A stretch of 39,442 nucleotides of DNA, taken from the NCBI RefSeq assembly GCF_900107375.1, contig NZ_FNPT01000031.1, forward strand, positions 1-39,442. The letters are read 5' to 3'. Numbering within the stretch: the first letter of the stretch is position 1; each line of letters opens with the position of its first letter. Position numbers and translations under genes: made by a program. Origin of the DNA: Lysobacter sp. yr284 (GTDB lineage: Bacteria; Pseudomonadota; Gammaproteobacteria; Xanthomonadales; Xanthomonadaceae). Below are positions 1 through 8,995 of this stretch, piece by piece. The notes beneath the pieces were generated by a model. It had not been told where the DNA came from and searched no databases. It saw only the letters and a program-made list of their open reading frames with translations.

Positions 1-400
1 GACGAAACCTTCGCAATCGCTGCGGTGGCGCGGTCGCGGCTTGCGCCGCTCCTACAGGGGGCGTGCCGCGGCGGGTTCGACCTTTGCGTGTGCGTGCGCT
101 TGACGACAAGCGAACATCCAAAGCTTCCGTCCGCAAGCGGCCGGGTCACTTTCTTTGTCCAAAGCCACAAAGAAAGTAACCAAAGAAAAGGCATTGCTGT
201 TTCGAATCAAGAGCCACTAGGTCCAGCACCGGGCGCGGGGCCGCGCCATAAGGGGCATCCTGCCCCATGGCGCGCGTGCGCATCCATGCGCACGCCCTCC
301 GGGGCTGCGGGACGTGTGCTTTACGTGGAGATGCGTCCGAGCGAACAGCGACGGCAACGGCAACGGCAACGGCAAAATCGATTCCGGCTGTTGCCGGAAT
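1..400 (-). repeat. Composite hairpin repeat element, left copy
   Basis: This is the left copy of an element of about 0.4 kb that recurs inverted at 38955-39400. Read on the minus strand the order is: a short inverted repeat ending in a GGAAT motif (about 382-400), a hexanucleotide tandem repeat (351-374), a core with several hairpins (about 111-345), then a REP palindrome (29-57). Bases 200-298 are identical, reverse complemented, to 39101-39199, and 26-71 also match the other copy. Core hairpins lie at 242-274, 276-293 and 144-181. Frames crossing it encode only low-complexity or shadow peptides, so I see no gene. It may continue left of the window. Confidence 0.85.
351..374. repeat. Hexanucleotide tandem repeat in left element
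   Basis: Four perfect copies of ACGGCA stand in tandem at the inner edge of the left composite element. The equivalent place in the right copy carries a longer, diverged array of TTGCTG units, so the array varies in length and unit between copies. Confidence 0.85.
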
Positions 401-433
401 GACGGATCGCAGGCCGGCGTCGTGGATGTGTTG

Positions 434-520
434 CCGCGGCCGCAGCTTGCGCCGCTGCCACAGTCGGATGCGATTCGGCCGAAGCCCCTGTAGGAGGGCG
501 CAAGCCGCGACCGCGACAAC
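434..520. repeat. REP doublet
   Basis: A degenerate minus-oriented REP (434-463) faces a plus-oriented REP (488-520) across a short linker. The linker resembles the one in the doublet at 18484-18567. The core unit is a palindrome around CTGTAGGAGCGGCGC and AGCCGCGACCGCG. The remaining DNA to 589 shows nothing recognisable. Confidence 0.75.
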
Positions 521-589
521 CCGGTTACGACGATTGCGGCATGACGGCCGCACGCCCGCAGCAACGCCGCGCTGCTCGCACGGCATCGC

Positions 590-1660
590 TCACGCGCCCG
601 GCCCCCAATACCCCAGTTCGCGCCGGATCTGCAGCCCCCGCCACCACGACGACAACGGTTTGCCGCGCAGCGCGCCGAGCTTGCCGGCAAGCAAATCCTC
701 GGTCGCCGCGATTACCCGCTGCGAGGATCGGCCATCGCGGTACGGATGGATCGCGTCGGCGTAGGCGTCGATCGCCGCCTGCAGCTGCGGTGTCGGCGCG
801 AATGCCTGCGCCAATGTCTGCTCCAACTGCGCCGGATCGGCGAAGTCGATCATGTGCGGTTTCGGCGCGCGGTTGCGGAAGGTCGCCACCGGCTTGCGCT
901 GGACCACGAACTCCGACACCACCGAGGTGGTGTCGGCGACCAGCACGTCGGCCGCGCGCTGCGCGGCGATCAGTTGCTCGGTCTCGACGAAGGCCGCGTT
1001 CGGGCCGGCCAGCGCGCGGTAGCGTTGGAACAGTTCCGGCGCGCACTTGGGATGCAGGGTCAGCAGCCAGTAGCGATCGCCGCGCGCGACCTGCGCGGCG
1101 ATCGCGTCGAACAGGTGCGGCGCCGCGCTCAGGCGTTCGGTGAAGGTGGAGGCGAACATCGCCACCGGCCGCGCGCCGGCCGGCGCGCGCAAGCCGGCGG
1201 AAGCGCCGTCGTCGTCGCGGAACAACGGGTCGAGCTTGGGCCAGCCGGTCTCGACCACGGCGAAATGCCCGGCCTGCGCGGCCAGTTCGCGGAACGGCGC
1301 GGTGGTGGCCGGGCCCTGGGTGCAGTACAGGTCGAACAGGCCGCGCACGCGGAAGTGGCCGCGCGCGTCGGCGCGCTTTTCCACGTTGAAGCCATGGAAC
1401 AGCTGGACCTTGGCGCCGGCCACGAACGGCGGCACCCAGTTGGCCGCGCTGAACACCGCGCGCGGCTTCAGCGCGACCGCGGCGCGCAAGCCGGCGCGGC
1501 CGGGTTCGAGCATGCGCACCGGCGCCGGCAGCGCGGAGCCGGCGGCGCCGTCGGCGAACCACGCGTGGGCCGTATGCCCGGCCTCGTGCAGCGCCTGCGC
1601 CAGCGGCTGCAGGATCGGCAGCGCGTAGCGTTCGGTGGCGAAGAGCAGGTAATCGGACAT
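590..1660 (-). CDS. CDP-glycerol glycerophosphotransferase-like family protein
   Basis: The 356-residue product resembles the Glyphos_transf family, which transfers polyol-phosphate units from CDP-activated donors during envelope polymer synthesis. Supporting motifs are FHGFNVEKR near residue 90, LHPKCAPE (the family's HP motif) near 200, and VADTTSVVSEF near 245, which matches the acceptor-side T/S-S motif. No signal peptide or membrane helix is evident, so a cytoplasmic or peripheral protein is likely. The gene is divergent from a lipopolysaccharide-type glycosyltransferase and near O-antigen ligase, so a role in decorating lipopolysaccharide or a surface glycan is an inference. The substrate cannot be read from sequence. 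The ATG at 1660 is chosen because the family N-terminus (YLLFATERYALPILQPLA) begins directly after it. Confidence 0.8.
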   Translation of the reverse strand: MSDYLLFATERYALPILQPLAQALHEAGHTAHAWFADGAAGSALPAPVRMLEPGRAGLRAAVALKPRAVFSAANWVPPFVAGAKVQLFHGFNVEKRADARGHFRVRGLFDLYCTQGPATTAPFRELAAQAGHFAVVETGWPKLDPLFRDDDGASAGLRAPAGARPVAMFASTFTERLSAAPHLFDAIAAQVARGDRYWLLTLHPKCAPELFQRYRALAGPNAAFVETEQLIAAQRAADVLVADTTSVVSEFVVQRKPVATFRNRAPKPHMIDFADPAQLEQTLAQAFAPTPQLQAAIDAYADAIHPYRDGRSSQRVIAATEDLLAGKLGALRGKPLSSWWRGLQIRRELGYWGPGA

Positions 1661-1693
1661 GACGGCGGCCGGCTGGAGCGAGCAACGAGTTTA

Positions 1694-2635
1694 GTGCATC
1701 CGGCGCGGCGCCGGCCGGTCTTCGCCCACGCCGCGCGCCGGCCCGTTCGCTCTGGCGTTGTCGCCGCGGAGTATCCTGAGCGCCGTCGCCGCCCCCGGAC
1801 CGCCGCCATCGACACGCCCGCGCCCAACGACGCCGCCCGCCCCCGGCTGTCGGCCTGCATCATCGCTTTCGACGAGGCCGACCGCATCGTCGACTGCCTG
1901 GCCTCGCTGGCGTTCTGCGACGAGATCGTGGTGGTGGATTCGCACTCCGCCGACGCCACCGTCGCCCTCGCCCAGGCCGCCGGCGCGCGCGTGCTGCAGC
2001 GCCGCTTCGACGGCTTCCGCAGCCAGAAGCAGTTCGCGGTCGAACAGGCCGCGCACGACTGGGTGCTGTGCCTGGACGCCGACGAACGCGTCGGCGACGA
2101 GTTGCGCGCCTCGATCCTGGCCGCGCGCGATCGCGGCTTCGACGACGACGCCGGCTACCGCTTCGCCCGGCTGTCCGATTATTTCGGCCGTTTCCTGCGC
2201 CACGGCAACGCCTATCCCGACCGGGTGCTGCGCCTGTTCGACCGCCGCCGCGGCGGCTGGCGCGGCCAGCGCGAGGTGCACGAGGCGGCCAGCGTCGACG
2301 GCGCGGTGGCGACGCTGCGCGGCGACCTGATCCACTACCCCTACCGCTCGCTGCAACAGCAGCTGGCCAAGACCGAACGCTACGCGCGGATGATGGCCGA
2401 GCACGAACACGCGCGCGGCAAGCGCGCGACCCTGGCCAAGCTGGTGCTGGCGCCGGCATGGCGGTTCTGGCGCGGCTACCTGCTGCGCGGCGGCTTCCGC
2501 GACGGCTGGCACGGGTTGGTCTACGCCTACGTGCGCGCCAACTACGTGCGGCAGAAGACCATCATGCTGTGGATGCTCGGCAACGGTCAGCCGGTGACCA
2601 CGCCCGAACGCGGCGCGAGCGACGGCAAGGCCTGA
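1694..2635 (+). CDS. WaaE/KdtX-type glycosyltransferase family 2
   Basis: A GT-A fold glycosyltransferase of the lipopolysaccharide-core WaaE/KdtX type, expected to act on the cytoplasmic face of the inner membrane. The conserved start is LSACIIAFDEADRIVDCL. The nucleotide-binding strand VVVDSHSADAT and the metal-binding CLDADER follow, and the family-specific tail has HYPYRSLQQQLAKTERYA and a GFRDGWHGLVYA stretch. The start is uncertain. GTG at 1694 is the nearest canonical start and gives 313 residues, longer than usual. A -10-like TATCCT at 1772-1777 lies inside that reading. ATC at 1808 would give a family-like 275 residues beginning just before the domain. The product call is firm, the 5' end is not. 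The gene ends 25 bp from the convergent O-antigen ligase gene. Confidence 0.85.
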   Translation: MHPARRRPVFAHAARRPVRSGVVAAEYPERRRRPRTAAIDTPAPNDAARPRLSACIIAFDEADRIVDCLASLAFCDEIVVVDSHSADATVALAQAAGARVLQRRFDGFRSQKQFAVEQAAHDWVLCLDADERVGDELRASILAARDRGFDDDAGYRFARLSDYFGRFLRHGNAYPDRVLRLFDRRRGGWRGQREVHEAASVDGAVATLRGDLIHYPYRSLQQQLAKTERYARMMAEHEHARGKRATLAKLVLAPAWRFWRGYLLRGGFRDGWHGLVYAYVRANYVRQKTIMLWMLGNGQPVTTPERGASDGKA

Positions 2636-2660
2636 AGCGCGCCGGCGCGGCCGGCGCCGG

Positions 2661-3956
2661 TCACTGCGGCGGGCGCTCGCGTTCGAGCAGGGCGAAGCCG
2701 TACAACAAGCCGATCGCGACCGCGTAGAACGAGGCGACCAGTTGATGGGCGAACATCGACTGGGTCAGCCCGCAGGCGATGTACACCAGCACCAGCACCA
2801 GCCCGGCCAGCGCGCTGCTGCGCGCGCGCGCGACCGCCTGCGCGCGCAGCAGCCGCGCGAACAACGCCAGCGGCACCAGGTAGATCGCCAGGATCGCCAG
2901 CAGCCCCGGCACGCCCATGGTCGCGGCCCACTCGAAGGCGTCGCTGTGGGCGTGGCCGAGCTTGCAGAATCCGACCCGCGGCGCCGGCGGCGCGCATTGC
3001 GGGGTGGCCATCACCACGGTCTCGAAGCGGCCGACGCCGACGCCGGTCAGCGGATGCTCGGCGAAGGTGTCGCCGGCCAGTTCCAGCAGGGTCACGCGCG
3101 CGCCCAGCGAGGACTCGTGGTCGCCGCCGCGCTTGACCTTGTCCATGTCCGAGGCCAGTTCCTGCATCCGCGTGACCTGCGCCAGCGGCGGGATCCAGTG
3201 GCTCGCCACCGCCGCCAGCGCCATCGCCGCCAGCACCGCCCACGACAGCTTGCGCGCACGACCGCCGCTGACGATCAGCGCCACCAGCAGCACGATCGCC
3301 AGCCCCGGCCAGACCCCGCGGCTGCCGCTGAGCACCACCGCGCCGACGCCCAGGGCGCAGGCCAGCGAGGTCCACAGCAACTCGCCCGAGGGCCGCGCGA
3401 ACACCGCGATCACGATCAGCGCGATCAAGGCGTCGGCGAACACGATCGCGTTCGCGGTCCAGCCCAGCGCGCGCTCGGTGCCGCCGGCGACCTGGAACAA
3501 CGCCAGCGCGAACGCGCCGGCCAGGCCGGCCAGCGCGCCTGCCCACAGCCAGCGCCGCGACGGCCGCCACGCATACACCAAGGTGGCGAAGAACGGCGCC
3601 GTCAGCAGCCGCAGGCGGTTGTCCGCCTCGCGCCAGCGCACGTCGAAATGGAACTTGGAGAACAGCACCACGGCCGCCGCCAGCGCCGCCATCGCCAGCA
3701 GCCAGCGCAGGTCGCGGCGGGCGTCGCGCCAGCCGCGCGCGAACACCGGCGGCGCCAGGGCGAAGGCCAGCAGCGCGCACGCGGCGAACGGGCCCAGGCC
3801 CCACGAGGTGGACAGCAGCAGCGCCGGCAGCAGGAACAGCCCGACCTGCAGCAGCCGCTGCGCCAGCCGTTCGCGCGGCGCGGCGAAGCCCGGCTCGGCG
3901 CCGGCGAGCGGCGCGGCGTCCGGCACGGGACTATGCGGAGGAGGCGTTGCGGGCAC
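2661..3956 (-). CDS. O-antigen ligase / polymerase family membrane protein (WaaL-like)
   Basis: A 431-residue polytopic inner-membrane protein of the Wzy_C (O-antigen ligase) superfamily, which joins undecaprenyl-linked O-polysaccharide to lipid A-core in the periplasm or polymerises glycans. About eleven hydrophobic segments are visible. The large periplasmic loop follows SGSRGVW and contains the conserved region ELAGDTFAEHPLTGVGVGRF, then GHAHSDAFEWAATMGVPG with the hallmark histidines. The start is GTG at 3956, two bases after the stop of the upstream glycosyltransferase, so translation is probably coupled. No ATG is available near the domain start. It might be a Wzy-type polymerase or a protein O-glycan ligase, because these families share this architecture. 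Confidence 0.85.
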   Translation of the reverse strand: MPATPPPHSPVPDAAPLAGAEPGFAAPRERLAQRLLQVGLFLLPALLLSTSWGLGPFAACALLAFALAPPVFARGWRDARRDLRWLLAMAALAAAVVLFSKFHFDVRWREADNRLRLLTAPFFATLVYAWRPSRRWLWAGALAGLAGAFALALFQVAGGTERALGWTANAIVFADALIALIVIAVFARPSGELLWTSLACALGVGAVVLSGSRGVWPGLAIVLLVALIVSGGRARKLSWAVLAAMALAAVASHWIPPLAQVTRMQELASDMDKVKRGGDHESSLGARVTLLELAGDTFAEHPLTGVGVGRFETVVMATPQCAPPAPRVGFCKLGHAHSDAFEWAATMGVPGLLAILAIYLVPLALFARLLRAQAVARARSSALAGLVLVLVYIACGLTQSMFAHQLVASFYAVAIGLLYGFALLERERPPQ

Positions 3957-3958
3957 GC

Positions 3959-5719
3959 TCAATCGTACTCGTGGTCGTCTTCGTTGCGCGGCAGCGGCGG
4001 CGAGGCCGGACAGCCGGCGCGCGCGGCATAGGGCACCAGCCACCATTCGCGGCGGTTGGAACGGCCGATCAGCTCGGCCTTGTTGCGGTCCACGCAATCG
4101 GGCAACGCCGGCGCCTGCACGAACAGCACCCGCGTGTCCGGCGCCTGGGTCTGCCAGGCCAGGCCCAGTTCGAGCTGCTTCTGCCAGCCCGTCCGGAAAC
4201 CGAAGTTGACGGTCCTGGACTGCGCCATCAGCAGGTTCTGCTCTTTCCACGCCACCAGGCCCAGCTCGGCGCCGGCGCCGACGCGCTGCGCCGCGCGGGT
4301 CATCACCCCGCGCGCGGAGGACGAATCGTTGAGCACCGGCGCGATCAGCAGGCCGTAGCACACCCACACCCCGCACAGGGTCGCCACCATCGCCCGCACC
4401 GGCCGGCGCCGGCCCGCCCACAACAGGCAGGCCGCGCCCCAGGCGCCGATCGCGGTCACCCCGGCGGCGAGCGCGCGGCCGTGGTCGGTGAAGCCGCGCT
4501 CGGCGATCAGCCGGGCTTCGAACTTGGGATCGCCGAACCACATCGACAGGCCGACCCCGAGCATCGCCGCGACCAGCGCCACGGTGAAGCCCAACGCGAT
4601 CCGCCGTGGCCACGCCCGGCGCAGGATCCCGGGCAGCAACGGCGCGAACATCAGGCAGGCCATCGGCAGCGCCGGCAGGATGTAGACGTCGCGCTTGCCG
4701 CTGGGGATCGAGAAGAACACGATCACCAGCGCCCACCACGCCAGCGGCAGCAGGTAGCGCGCGTCCGCCCGGCCCAGGCGCCGGCCCCAGGCGCGCAGCG
4801 CCCACGGCAGCGCCAGCATCAGCGGCAGCCACATCGAGAACATCACGCCCAGGTGGTACCAGACCGGCTGCGGATGGTCCCAGGACTTGGCGTAGCGGCC
4901 CGCGGTCTGGCGGAACAGGATGTCGTTGAGATAGGCCTGGTAGCTCGGATCGCCGGCCTGGGTGGCGACCAGCACCATCGGCGCCAGCCACAGCGACACC
5001 GCGACCACGAACGCCAGCGGCCCCAGCCAGAAGCGCGGGTCGCCGATCCCGACCCGCACCGGCATGCGCACCCAGGCCAGCGCGCGCGCGCCGAACCCGT
5101 CCGGCGCCAGGCGCGCCTGCAGCGGCCGCAGCAGCGCCGCCAGCGCCAGCGGCAGCAGCATCAGCAGCGCGATCGCGCCCACGCCCTTGGTGATCACGCC
5201 GATGCCGGCGGCGAACCAGCCCAGCGCCCACCAGCGCCACGCCGGCCCGGTCAGCAGGTGGCGCAGCAGGCCGTAGTTGGCGAAGGTGATCCAGAACACC
5301 ACCGACGGGTCGATCTGCGCCTTCTTGGCCTGGTAGGCGAAGTGCAGCGTGGTCAGCAGCGCCCAGCCGGCGTAGTAGCCCACGCGCGGGGTCCACAGGC
5401 GCCGGCCGAGGTCGACCACGCACCACAGCGTGCCCATCGCCGCCAGCAGCGACGGCAGCAGGAAGGCCACGCGCCAGTGGCCGGTGATGAGGTAGGCGAC
5501 CGCCTCGGTCCACATGAACAGCGGCGGCTTGTCCGAGTACAGCTCGATGCCCCGGTGCGGGAACAGCCACTGGCCGCTCTCGACCATCTGCTTGGCGACC
5601 AGGGCGAAACGCGGCTCGTCGGCGGGCCACGGATCGCGCAGGCCGAGGCCGGCTCCGAGCACCAGCCAGGCCGCGACCCAGAACAGCCACGCGTGGCGGG
5701 ACAAGGGATGCTTGAACAT
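3959..5719 (-). CDS. Glycosyltransferase family 39 (ArnT/PMT-like) membrane protein
   Basis: A 586-residue polytopic membrane glycosyltransferase of the GT39 (PMT_2, ArnT-like) class, which uses polyprenyl-phosphate sugars to modify lipid A, lipopolysaccharide or proteins on the periplasmic side. The first periplasmic loop carries the diagnostic ADEPRFALVAKQMVESGQW and LYSDKPPLFMW motifs. About twelve hydrophobic segments and a soluble C-terminal region follow. ATG at 5719 precedes MFKHPLSRHAWLFW, a short cytoplasmic tail before the first helix. A -10-like TATCAT ends seven bases before this ATG, suggesting a leaderless transcript. It forms a pair with the O-antigen ligase gene two bases downstream. 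The sugar and acceptor cannot be told from sequence. Confidence 0.88.
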   Translation of the reverse strand: MFKHPLSRHAWLFWVAAWLVLGAGLGLRDPWPADEPRFALVAKQMVESGQWLFPHRGIELYSDKPPLFMWTEAVAYLITGHWRVAFLLPSLLAAMGTLWCVVDLGRRLWTPRVGYYAGWALLTTLHFAYQAKKAQIDPSVVFWITFANYGLLRHLLTGPAWRWWALGWFAAGIGVITKGVGAIALLMLLPLALAALLRPLQARLAPDGFGARALAWVRMPVRVGIGDPRFWLGPLAFVVAVSLWLAPMVLVATQAGDPSYQAYLNDILFRQTAGRYAKSWDHPQPVWYHLGVMFSMWLPLMLALPWALRAWGRRLGRADARYLLPLAWWALVIVFFSIPSGKRDVYILPALPMACLMFAPLLPGILRRAWPRRIALGFTVALVAAMLGVGLSMWFGDPKFEARLIAERGFTDHGRALAAGVTAIGAWGAACLLWAGRRRPVRAMVATLCGVWVCYGLLIAPVLNDSSSARGVMTRAAQRVGAGAELGLVAWKEQNLLMAQSRTVNFGFRTGWQKQLELGLAWQTQAPDTRVLFVQAPALPDCVDRNKAELIGRSNRREWWLVPYAARAGCPASPPLPRNEDDHEYD

Positions 5720-5726
5720 GCGGAGA

Positions 5727-5732
5727 ATGATA
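5727..5732 (-). promoter_or_regulatory. Putative -10 element for the GT39 gene
   Basis: TATCAT on the minus strand ends seven bases upstream of the ATG at 5719, the spacing expected when transcription starts at the start codon. No convincing -35 is visible. The rest of 5733-6013 shows no gene. Confidence 0.4.
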
Positions 5733-6013
5733 CGCAGCGGAAAGTGACGGGTGGAGAGGGCCTGTCGCGCAACTGCGCCGTCGCTCACTTTCGGCTCATG
5801 CCGCGTCCGGGCGCCGGGCCGCGGACGATGCCGGCCGGGCGCTTCGGGCGGGTGCGGCGAGCCGGGCCTGGACGAACCAGGTCCCGATCCGCGGGCGCCT
5901 CCGGCACGCGCGCGTGCCGCCGCATCGGCCGTCCCGGCCGCGACCGCGGCGGCGAACCCGCCGCGCGTCGCAGCGATCGGACCGCAGCGCACGCAACGAC
6001 GCCCGCGGCGCGG

Positions 6014-7918
6014 CTATCCGGCCCGGCGCAGCCTTGCGTAGAAGAAGCCGTCGCCGCCGTCTTCGCCGGGCAGGCGCTGGCGGCCGACCTCGCGGTCGTG
6101 GCCGAAGGCCGGGCCGAGCGCGTCGATGCGGGCGTCGTCGGTGCGGGCCAGGAAGGCGCGCACCTGGTCTTCGTTCTCGGCCTTGAGGATCGAGCAAGTG
6201 GCGTAGACCAGGACGCCGCCGGGCGCGAGCGTGCGCCACAGCGCGTCCAGCAGTCGCGCCTGCAAGAGGCTAAGCGCGGCGATGTCGGATTCGCGTCGGT
6301 GCAGGACCACGTCGGGCTGGCGGCGGACGATGCCGGTGGCCGAGCACGGCGCGTCGAGCAGGACCGCGTCGAACGGCGCGCCGTCCCACCACGCGTCCAG
6401 GTCGGCGGCATCGGCCGCATGCAGTTGCGCGCGGCCGTCGTCGAAGCCGGCGCGCGCCAGGGTTGCGCGCACGCGCTGCAGGCGCGCGGCGTCCACGTCC
6501 AGCGCAGTCAGCCGCAGCGAGCCGTCGCGTTCGAGCAGGTGCGCGCTCTTGCCGCCGGGCGCGGCGCAGGCGTCGAGCACGCGCGCGGCGGGCGCCGGCG
6601 CCAGCGCATCGGCCACGCGCTGGGCGCTGGCGTCCTGCACCGACACCGCGCCGTCGGCGAAGCCGGGCAGCGCGGCGACGGCCTGCGGCACGTCCAGGCG
6701 CAACGCGTCGACGAGGTCGTCCCGCGCGGCCGCGTCGAGGCCGGCTTCGGCCAGGCGCTGGCGGTAGTCCTCGCGCGAACCGCGGGCGCGGTGGACCCGC
6801 AGCCACATCGGCGGCACCAGCGCGCTGTGCGCCAGGATCGCCTCGTAGTGTTCCGGCCAATCCTTGCGCAGCATCCCGCGCAGCCAGCTCGGCCAATGCG
6901 AATGGCGCGGGTCGGTCGCCGGGAGGCCGTCGCGCTGGGCGCGGCGCAGCAGCGCGTTGACCAGCCCGGCCTGGTGCGCGCGCCCGAGCAAGCGCGCGGC
7001 CTGCACGCTGGCGTCGAGCGCGGCGTGCGCGGGCAGCTGCATCGGATCGAGCTGGGCCAGGCCGGCCATCAGCAGCGCGCGCAGTTCGCCGTCGCGCGGA
7101 GTCAGCGCGCGCGACATCCATTCGTTCAAGGCCGCCTCGAACTTCAGCGGCTGGCGCAGCACCGCGAAACAGATCGCCTCGACCAGGGCGCGATCGCGCG
7201 GGTCGGCCAGCGCCGGCAACGCGGCGGCGAGCTCGGCCTTGAGCGAGCGGCCGCGGTGCAGCACCGCATCGAGCGTGCGTGCGGCGATCGCGCGCACGCG
7301 CGCGCCGGGGTGGCCGTCGTCGGCCGGCAGCGCCGGCACGGCCGGGTGTTCGTGGCGGAAACGCGCGTACGGATCGGCGTCGCGTTCGCGGCCCGGCCCG
7401 CGCGCGGCGGGCGGACGCGGCTTGGCGCCTGGACGGGCGGCACCGGTGCGGGCGGCGCCTGCAGGTGCGGCGCCATCGCGGCGGCGTTCGCTGGCGGCGC
7501 GGCCGGCGCCCTCGCCGCGGGGCGCGCCATCGCGTTGGCCCGGCTTGCGCGCGCCGCTGTACGGACCGGCGCTGCGCGGGCCGGCGCTGCGTGGGGCGCC
7601 ACTGCGCGCGCCGTCGCTACGCGGGCCGCTGCCGCGCGCGCTGCGCTCGCGACCGGCGCCCTCGCGCGGACCCGCCGCGCGTTCGCCGCGTTCGCGCCGC
7701 GCGGCCGGCTTGCGCTCGGCCGCGTTGTCGCCACCGCGTCGCGGCGCCGCCTCGCGCTCGCCGCCCGCAGCGGGCCGCTCGGGCGCGGCCGGCGCGTAGC
7801 GCGCGGCGTCCAGCGAATCCAGTTTGCGCAGCCGCCCGGTGGTGGGGCGCGCCTCGCCGTCGAGCGGTGCGGCCGGCTTGGGCGATGCGGGCTTCGGCGG
7901 ATCTCGGCGCTCGTTCAT
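6014..7918 (-). CDS. rsmB: 16S rRNA m5C967 methyltransferase RsmB (Sun/Fmu) with long N-terminal extension
   Basis: This enzyme makes 5-methylcytosine at position 967 of 16S rRNA with S-adenosylmethionine. The NusB-like RNA-binding region starts near residue 203 ([18 protein letters not shown]) and the Rossmann methyltransferase follows. Visible motifs are [11 protein letters not shown] (SAM site, about 440), [10 protein letters not shown] (motif IV cysteine, about 524) and YATCSIL (motif VI catalytic cysteine, about 574). The 634-residue reading is about 200 longer than the family. Residues 1-193 are Arg/Gly/Ala/Pro-rich and partly pentapeptide-repetitive. An in-frame GTG at 7339 would give 441 residues, the normal length, so the extension may or may not be made. 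The ATG at 7918 lies one base after the fmt stop, which favours coupled translation from the long start. Confidence 0.93.
   Translation of the reverse strand: MNERRDPPKPASPKPAAPLDGEARPTTGRLRKLDSLDAARYAPAAPERPAAGGEREAAPRRGGDNAAERKPAARRERGERAAGPREGAGRERSARGSGPRSDGARSGAPRSAGPRSAGPYSGARKPGQRDGAPRGEGAGRAASERRRDGAAPAGAARTGAARPGAKPRPPAARGPGRERDADPYARFRHEHPAVPALPADDGHPGARVRAIAARTLDAVLHRGRSLKAELAAALPALADPRDRALVEAICFAVLRQPLKFEAALNEWMSRALTPRDGELRALLMAGLAQLDPMQLPAHAALDASVQAARLLGRAHQAGLVNALLRRAQRDGLPATDPRHSHWPSWLRGMLRKDWPEHYEAILAHSALVPPMWLRVHRARGSREDYRQRLAEAGLDAAARDDLVDALRLDVPQAVAALPGFADGAVSVQDASAQRVADALAPAPAARVLDACAAPGGKSAHLLERDGSLRLTALDVDAARLQRVRATLARAGFDDGRAQLHAADAADLDAWWDGAPFDAVLLDAPCSATGIVRRQPDVVLHRRESDIAALSLLQARLLDALWRTLAPGGVLVYATCSILKAENEDQVRAFLARTDDARIDALGPAFGHDREVGRQRLPGEDGGDGFFYARLRRAG
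7554..7648 (-). repeat. 15-bp tandem repeats inside rsmB extension
   Basis: About six imperfect 15-bp units are in frame and encode pentapeptides of the type GPRSA / GARSG / APRSA on the minus strand. This makes part of the RsmB extension a small coding minisatellite. Confidence 0.6.
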
Positions 7919-7919
7919 C

Positions 7920-8843
7920 TCAGCGCACCGCCGCCAGGTCGCGACGACCGTTCAAATAGTCGGCGGCGGTGATCGCCTTGCCGCCCTCGCGCTGCAGTAC
8001 GCGGATGCGCAGCGCGCCGTCGCCGCAGGCCACGTCGATGCCGTCGCGCCCGGCCAGCAGCACCGTGCCGGGTTCGGCGCCGTGCGCCAGCGGCAGCGCC
8101 ACCGCGCCGTGCACGCGCACGCGCTCGCCGGCCAACAGCGCATCGGCCATCGGCCAGGGATTGAACGCGCGCACCTTGTTGGCCAGCTCGGTCGCCGGCC
8201 GGTTCCAGTCCAGCCGCGCCTCGGCCTTGTCGAGCTTGTGCGCGTAGGTCACGCCTTGCTCCGGCTGGGTATACGGCTGCGGCACCAGGCCGACCCGCAG
8301 CAGGCCCAGGCCGTCGCGCAGCACCTGCGCGCCGATGTCGGCGAGGCGGTCGTGCAGCTGGCCGCCGGTTTCGTTCGCGCCGATCTCGGTGTCGTTGGCG
8401 ATCAGCACCGGCCCGGTGTCCAGGCCCTTCTCCATGCGCATCAGGCACACGCCGGTCTCCTCGTCGCCGGCCTCGATCGCGCGCTGGATCGGCGCCGCGC
8501 CGCGCCAGCGCGGCAGCAGCGAGGCGTGCAGGTTCCAGCAGCCGTGCACGGGAATGTCGAGCACCGACTGCGGCAGGATCAGGCCGTAGGCGACCACCAC
8601 CATCAGGTCCGGCTCCAGCGCGCGCAGCGCCTTGCGCGAGATCGCCGGCTTGAAGTTCTCCGGCTGCAGCACCGGGATGCCGCGCAGCAGCGCTTCGCGC
8701 TTGACCGGCGACAGCGCCATCTCGCGCCCGCGCCCGGCCGGACGGTCGGGCTGGGTGTAGACCGCCACCACCTCGTTGTACTGCGCGGCGGCGCGCAGGG
8801 CGGGGACGGCGAATTCGGGGGTGCCGGCGAAGACGATGCGCAT
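7920..8843 (-). CDS. fmt: Methionyl-tRNA formyltransferase
   Basis: Fmt formylates initiator Met-tRNA using 10-formyltetrahydrofolate; it works with peptide deformylase, encoded just upstream. The 307-residue protein starts [11 protein letters not shown], the family N-terminus, at ATG 8843. An in-frame upstream ATG at 8879 lies in repeat DNA and is rejected. The catalytic set is visible: Asn104 and His106 in [20 protein letters not shown], and Asp142 in GLDTGPVL. The C-terminal OB-like tRNA-binding domain follows from about residue 205. It ends one base before rsmB in the conserved order def-fmt-rsmB. Confidence 0.97.
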   Translation of the reverse strand: MRIVFAGTPEFAVPALRAAAQYNEVVAVYTQPDRPAGRGREMALSPVKREALLRGIPVLQPENFKPAISRKALRALEPDLMVVVAYGLILPQSVLDIPVHGCWNLHASLLPRWRGAAPIQRAIEAGDEETGVCLMRMEKGLDTGPVLIANDTEIGANETGGQLHDRLADIGAQVLRDGLGLLRVGLVPQPYTQPEQGVTYAHKLDKAEARLDWNRPATELANKVRAFNPWPMADALLAGERVRVHGAVALPLAHGAEPGTVLLAGRDGIDVACGDGALRIRVLQREGGKAITAADYLNGRRDLAAVR

Positions 8844-8990
8844 CGGGAATAGGGAATAAGGAATGGGGGAATCGGACAAAGCGGCCGCAGCTTACCTAAC
8901 CGGGCCGCGCGAGCGCGCAAACAGAAAAGGGAACGGGGCCGGACGCCGCCAAAGCGGCCCCCGATTCCCCATTCCCTATTCCCGACGTCC
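8844..8990. repeat. Inverted intergenic repeat (GGGAAT-type) between def and fmt
   Basis: 8844-8875 is rich in GGGAAT units (CGGGAATAGGGAATAAGG and onward). 8959-8990 is its near reverse complement, ending ATTCCCTATTCCCGACG. The two arms enclose about 83 bp and could form a hairpin in the def-fmt transcript or act as a terminator between them. The left arm carries an eight-base insertion relative to the right arm. Confidence 0.75.
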
Positions 8991-8995
8991 GGCTG

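Noticed and set aside
746-1693. N-terminal extension of the glycosyltransferase frame
   Set aside because: It is antisense to the CDP-glycerol transferase-like gene and low in complexity.
2636-2660. GC-rich palindrome between the convergent glycosyltransferase and O-antigen ligase genes as a terminator
   Set aside because: The 25-base gap is palindromic but without T or A tracts, so I do not call it.
3947-7972. A 1341-residue open frame on the plus strand
   Set aside because: It runs antisense to GT39 and rsmB, is dominated by Arg, Gln, Ala and His, and shows no domain. Long shadow frames are expected at this GC content.
8844-8879. Upstream fmt start at 8879
   Set aside because: The extra 12 codons come from repeat [14 protein letters not shown] is the conserved family start.
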